Of a stretch of DNA of 64,000 bases, positions 60,428 to 64,000 are shown piece by piece. Position numbers and translations under genes: made by a program. Positions within the stretch are counted from its first letter, which is position 1; the number at the start of each line of letters is the position of its first letter. The stretch is from Synergistaceae bacterium. GTDB taxonomy: Bacteria; Synergistota; Synergistia; Synergistales; Aminobacteriaceae. The notes below the pieces were generated by a model. It ran no database searches and was not told the origin of the DNA. It worked only from the letters and a program-made list of their open reading frames with translations. Where the stretch lies: assembly GCA_017439345.1 (NCBI GenBank), contig JAFSJJ010000035.1, positions 1-64,000 on the forward strand, read 5' to 3'.

Positions 60428-61636
60428 ATGCGTAAAATTTTTGCGGTCATTCTCGTAATCTTTTTATGCAGTATTAATATTAATGAGGCGTTCTGTGCCC
60501 AGCGTGATATTAATAATCATAACTGGGTCTGGAACGTCCTTGTTGTGCCTCCGGTTACAGGATGGAGCAGTGAGCCCGGTAAATCAATCAGCAGTGCCTT
60601 ATCATGGTACGAGGCGGAAATTTCGGACTCAGGTTCGGGAGTCGGAGGTCATGACATAAGATTTATAAAACTTAATTTCAACACCAGCAGCGACAGACCT
60701 GCAGAACAGTTAGATATTCCGATTGATTCTCACACTATAGCGATAATGAGCTTTGCATTGACTCCTGATATAGATAGAGCCCTTGTATCAAGACTCAGAG
60801 GCCGTAACGTGCCTTTAATGCTTGCAGGAGGAGAGAACGTCTTAATTGACTCCGGAGGCCGTCCCATAAGTAATATATTCGCGTTAGATCTATATCGTGA
60901 TTACAGGTGTTATGCCTTTGCACAGTACGCTAAAAGACTTTATTCAAGTCAGAAGAGAATAGCTATTGCCGCGAGCAGATTCACTGTTAATCAGGAACGT
61001 GAAGCGAAAATATGCTATGCCATGCTTGACTCAGAAGGATTTATGCCTATGCCTTACTGGGCTGATGCTAGTGTTCACGATACGTTCGCAATGATGTCCG
61101 AAGAAATCGAAAGCTATGTAGGTGAACAGGCCGGAGTCATGATTTCGTTCATGGGAGGCATGGGAGCTCGGGAAATATGGCGGAACTTCATGCGTCTCCG
61201 TTCAAACTGGAGATTATGGAACTGTGCAGAACCTGACCCAAGTTATTTATCATGCAGGGGAATGATCTTCGCTGACCAGAATATTTTACTTGCTTCACAC
61301 GGAGGCTTCATAGAGACAAAAAGATTATTATGGAGGACTCGAGCAATGAGAGTCTATGACACTGTCGCAGCAGGAAAGGCTTTAGCGTTAATTGAGTGGC
61401 TCAGGAAAGCAATAGAGTTAATGCCTCAACCAGTAGACGATATGCCCAGAAATGATTTATTGCGTAATCTCGAGCGCGTCCAGTCAATTAAATTCGGCAA
61501 TCAGGTCTTGAATATCGCAGCTAACTTACACAGACCAAGTGAACGTAATGTTTATATTGTCGAAGTCAGAAATCGTGAATATGATAATCTCGATGTCATT
61601 AAAACCAGAGGACTTGCCTACGTCCCGGCATATTAA
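60428..61636 (+). CDS. Periplasmic protein with type I periplasmic-binding fold
   Basis: A 402-residue exported protein. Signal peptide about residues 1-24 (AFCAQRD). The body reads like a Leu/Ile/Val-binding-type fold: WNVLVVPPVTGWSSEPGKSI, HTIAIMSFALTPDIDRALVS, VPLMLAGGENVLIDSGGRPI and RIAIAASRFTVNQEREAKI. No transporter genes are adjacent; it follows the OmpH-like gene by 11 bases. It could be an orphan receptor or a LpoA-like envelope regulator. Ligand unknown. Confidence 0.65.
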   Translation: MRKIFAVILVIFLCSININEAFCAQRDINNHNWVWNVLVVPPVTGWSSEPGKSISSALSWYEAEISDSGSGVGGHDIRFIKLNFNTSSDRPAEQLDIPIDSHTIAIMSFALTPDIDRALVSRLRGRNVPLMLAGGENVLIDSGGRPISNIFALDLYRDYRCYAFAQYAKRLYSSQKRIAIAASRFTVNQEREAKICYAMLDSEGFMPMPYWADASVHDTFAMMSEEIESYVGEQAGVMISFMGGMGAREIWRNFMRLRSNWRLWNCAEPDPSYLSCRGMIFADQNILLASHGGFIETKRLLWRTRAMRVYDTVAAGKALALIEWLRKAIELMPQPVDDMPRNDLLRNLERVQSIKFGNQVLNIAANLHRPSERNVYIVEVRNREYDNLDVIKTRGLAYVPAY

Positions 61637-61647
61637 TTAAATTAACA

Positions 61648-61682
61648 GGGAGAATGAGGACTCAAGCCTGAAAGATTCTCCC
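61648..61682. terminator. Convergent stem-loop after the 60428 gene and thrS
   Basis: GGGAGAAT (61648-61655) pairs with ATTCTCCC (61675-61682) around a 19-base loop in the convergent gap. No clear T-run follows on either strand, so its role as terminator is tentative. Confidence 0.35.
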
Positions 61683-61698
61683 CGTGAGTTATAAATTA

Positions 61699-63582
61699 TT
61701 ATTTTGCAGGATTAAATTCTTGAGCTAACAAATTCTTGAACTCGTCAAGACTCATGCTGCCCAAATCGCCTTTTGAACGTTCTCTGACTCCGACAGTGTG
61801 ATTTGCCTTCTCCTTGTCGCCTATTACGAGCATATAGGGTACTTTCTGAAGCTGGGCATCGCGAATCTTTCTGCCTAATTTCTCATCGCGGGTATCAATC
61901 TCACAGCGGACATCAAGAGCTGATAATTTCTCCTGAAGTTCTCTTGCATAATCTAAATGATCTTTCGCAATCGTGATTATCTTGACTTGAACAGGTGCCA
62001 GCCAGTAGGGGAATGCTCCTGCGTAGTGTTCGATTAAGATTCCCATGAAACGCTCAACGCTTCCGAAGACGACTCTGTGAAGCATGACCGGTGTATGTTC
62101 CGCGCCGTCCTCGCCGATATAAGTAACTCCAAAGCGTCCCGGCATCTGGAAATCAAGCTGTATCGTTCCGCACTGCCATGTACGCCCTATGCAGTCCTCA
62201 AGGTGAAAGTCTATTTTAGGGCCGTAAAATGCTCCGTCGCCGGGGTTAATCGTGTAGGGAGTGTTAGTGCTTTCAAGAGCGTCCCTCAATGCAGCTTCAG
62301 CGGTCTCCCACTGTTCATCAGTTCCCATTGAGTCCTCAGGTCTTGTCGATAATTCAACGGTGTACTTGAATCCGAATACATCAGTGTAGAAATATTTATC
62401 GAGTTCCATTATTCGGGTAACTTCGTCTTTTATCTGCGAGTGTTCTATATAAGTGTGAGCATCGTCCTGAGTGAAGCACCTGACTCTCATTAAGCCGTGA
62501 AGGACTCCGCTTCGTTCGTGACGATGGACGCAGCCGAGTTCAGCGAGTCTCATGGGTAAATCTCTATAGCTCCGTAACTGGGTCTTGTAGACTAGAATAC
62601 TTCCGGGGCAGTTCATGGGCTTGATTGCATAGGGTTTCTCGTCAATCTCAGTGAAGTACATGTTATCGCGGTAGTGATCCCAGTGTCCTGACTTAATCCA
62701 GAGTTCGCGGTCTAATATTTGCGGAGTCTTGATTTCGAGATAGCCTCTCTTTAAGTGTTCACGCCTCCAGAAATTAATTAACGTGTTCATGATGATCATT
62801 CCTTTAGGGTGAAAGAACGGGAAGCCGGGACCTTCTTCGTGTAAGCTGAATAAATCTAAGTCCTTGCCGAGCTTTCTATGGTCGCGGAGTTTAGCCTCTT
62901 CAATGCGCTTGATGTATGCTTTGAGTTCGTCCGGTGAAGCAAATGCAGTGCCGTAAATTCGAGTCAGCATTTTATTCTTCTCGTCGCCTCTCCAGTAAGC
63001 CCCTGCAATTGATAATAACTTGAAGTTGTGAATCTTACTAGCGTCCGGAACGTGAGGGCCTCTGCAAAGGTCTGCGTACTCTCCCTGCTTATATACTGAC
63101 ACTGAGTCCGCTTCGATCTCTCTGATTAACTCGGTCTTATATGGATCATCAGCAAAGAACTTTAACGCTTCGTCTTTAGTCATGTCCTCGCGGGTAACTT
63201 TCTCGCCTGCTCCGGAAATCTTTCGCATTTCTGACTCAATCTTGGGTAAGTCTTCTTCTGTGAGAGCTGCATTGTTAATGTCTATGTCATAATAGAAGCC
63301 GTCTTTGATTGCCGGGCCGACTCCGAAGTGTGAGCCTGGATAGAGTCTCAAAATTGCCTGAGCCATCAAGTGAGCCGTGCTGTGTCTTAAAATTTCGAGT
63401 CCTTCAGGTGAGTCAAGACTTACTGCTTCAAGTCTGCCGTTAGAGTTAATTTCGCGTGATAAGTCTAGTAATTCGTTATTAAACTTGCCTGCTATGACCT
63501 TCTTGTTGTCGAGGCCTAATGCTTTAAGTGCATCATGGACGCTTAGAGGGTCATTGAATTCTTTGTCATTGATTACGAGCAT
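61699..63582 (-). CDS. thrS: Threonyl-tRNA synthetase
   Basis: Charges tRNA-Thr and edits mischarged Ser. The 627-residue enzyme has a TGS domain (1-60), the editing domain with HSTAHLMAQAILRLYP and YADLCRGPHV, class II motif 2 (RYRDLPMRLAELGCVHRHER-like) and motif 3, plus the anticodon-binding end RDEKLGRKIRDAQLQKVPYM. No T-box leader is evident in the short upstream gap. Confidence 0.97.
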   Translation of the reverse strand: MLVINDKEFNDPLSVHDALKALGLDNKKVIAGKFNNELLDLSREINSNGRLEAVSLDSPEGLEILRHSTAHLMAQAILRLYPGSHFGVGPAIKDGFYYDIDINNAALTEEDLPKIESEMRKISGAGEKVTREDMTKDEALKFFADDPYKTELIREIEADSVSVYKQGEYADLCRGPHVPDASKIHNFKLLSIAGAYWRGDEKNKMLTRIYGTAFASPDELKAYIKRIEEAKLRDHRKLGKDLDLFSLHEEGPGFPFFHPKGMIIMNTLINFWRREHLKRGYLEIKTPQILDRELWIKSGHWDHYRDNMYFTEIDEKPYAIKPMNCPGSILVYKTQLRSYRDLPMRLAELGCVHRHERSGVLHGLMRVRCFTQDDAHTYIEHSQIKDEVTRIMELDKYFYTDVFGFKYTVELSTRPEDSMGTDEQWETAEAALRDALESTNTPYTINPGDGAFYGPKIDFHLEDCIGRTWQCGTIQLDFQMPGRFGVTYIGEDGAEHTPVMLHRVVFGSVERFMGILIEHYAGAFPYWLAPVQVKIITIAKDHLDYARELQEKLSALDVRCEIDTRDEKLGRKIRDAQLQKVPYMLVIGDKEKANHTVGVRERSKGDLGSMSLDEFKNLLAQEFNPAK

Positions 63583-63627
63583 ATAGAAACCTGCCTTCTT
63601 GTCGTGATTAAAAAATTTTTGCGTGTT

Positions 63628-63656
63628 AGAATAGCACCCGATTTACTTTACTGCAA
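63628..63656 (-). promoter_or_regulatory. Candidate thrS promoter
   Basis: On the minus strand TTGCAG (63651-63656), 17 bases, TATTCT (63628-63633) preceded by TGC. The extended -10 adds support; the hexamers themselves are moderate. Confidence 0.4.
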
Positions 63657-64000
63657 GTTAAGACGGCTTTGACTCATTGACTTTATGCTCGTCTCACACA
63701 GATAATTTATCCTTGAGGCTTTGTTCATGTCCTTGAATCTTTCACTCTTTGAGAACTCTTCAAGATACTCCGAACATATCCGCGCTGTATCAGAAACTGC
63801 TCTCTTGACTTCATCAGACAAATTGACAGTGTAGAGCGATAACCTGCCGCCTTGAGCTTCATCAATGCCCATGAAGTGCTGAAACAATTTCGCTTCATAA
63901 TATCCTAATGCCTCGTATATTCCCATGAAGTCGGCTATTAACTCATCATGAAGATTATTCGATGCCGAGCCGTAAAATCTCTTCGTGTAATAGTGGGTGC
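63648..64000 (-). CDS. Hypothetical protein, C-terminal part (runs off right edge)
   Basis: The frame is open from base 64000 down to TAA at 63648, so a longer gene enters from the right; an internal Met at 63926 is not necessarily the start. The visible 117 residues read THYYTKRFYGSASNNLHDEL, IADFMGIYEALGYYEAKLFQ and GGRLSLYTVNLSDEVKRAVS, ending SMSQSRLNLQ. The protein looks soluble and helical. I do not recognise the family. Confidence 0.65.
   Translation of the reverse strand, partial: THYYTKRFYGSASNNLHDELIADFMGIYEALGYYEAKLFQHFMGIDEAQGGRLSLYTVNLSDEVKRAVSDTARICSEYLEEFSKSERFKDMNKASRINYLCETSIKSMSQSRLNLQ

Noticed and set aside
61637-61698. Strong bidirectional terminator between the 60428 gene and thrS
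   Set aside because: The stem is good but neither side has a T-run; kept only as a tentative structure.

Overview
The window looks like a chromosomal segment of an anaerobic, diderm, moderately low-GC bacterium, most likely a member of the Synergistota. That placement is inferred from gene content, not from a search. The evidence is an outer membrane (LpxL-type acyltransferase, OmpH-like chaperone, patatin fused to an Omp85-like barrel), a TAXI/TRAP transporter with fused permease, an archaeal/eukaryal-type ProRS, a single-chain EcfA ATPase, and an FMN-binding fumarate-reductase-like flavoprotein. No rRNA, tRNA or CRISPR array was recognised.

Layout. (1) 1-3.3 kb is an accessory block: a left-edge partial gene, two divergent paralogous XRE regulators sharing an intergenic region with five CTAAATTT-type operator-like repeats, then a run of small secreted or membrane proteins (zinc ribbon, Ltp-family, DUF4236, Ada-like metal-binding, YHYH). 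(2) 3.3-25.8 kb, all on the minus strand, is the str-S10-spc-alpha ribosomal supercluster from rpsL to rplQ, followed by a fused ECF ATPase, ecfT and truA; adk, map, infA, a KOW protein and secY are embedded, rpsD is absent, and rpoA has a very long charged C-terminal tail. (3) 25.9-28.9 kb, minus strand: cupin, a frameshifted ParA-like ATPase, prepilin peptidase and two YvyF-like zinc-ribbon/HTH proteins. (4) 29.2-37 kb, plus strand: LPS acyltransferase, YqgF-like RNase H fold, CheX, patatin/Omp85, proS, comB, larC. (5) 37-44.5 kb: TRAP permease, TAXI receptor and MscS channel (minus), divergent from a fumarate-reductase-like flavoprotein. (6) 44.5-54 kb: a glycosyltransferase broken at a C8 tract (candidate phase-variable locus), FeoAB, Mrp/NBP35, an unrecognised ParB-like plus nucleotidyltransferase pair, a DMT transporter with a His-rich tail, and a yczE gene cut by an intact IS200/IS605 element (tnpA/tnpB). 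(7) 54-64 kb: TerD-AIM24-TerD with a 35-residue membrane peptide, rpoZ-like/coaBC/priA/queT, OmpH-like plus a periplasmic-binding-like protein, thrS and a right-edge partial gene.

How it works together. Regions 2 and 7 are mainly housekeeping (translation, coenzyme A, primosome, queuosine precursor uptake). The ECF module (EcfA fusion plus EcfT) in the ribosomal operon could energise QueT, whose gene lies elsewhere. Regions 1 and 6 hold most of the accessory and unusual material. Points I rate highest: the poly-C switch in the GT32-like gene; a PriA lacking its Walker A and DEAH-type motifs; a G-quadruplex/hairpin overlap in the truA leader; the phased operators between twin XRE genes; three genes with good Shine-Dalgarno sequences but ATT or ACG where the start codon should be; and the ParB-like/nucleotidyltransferase module, whose consensus promoter overlaps its apparent start codon.
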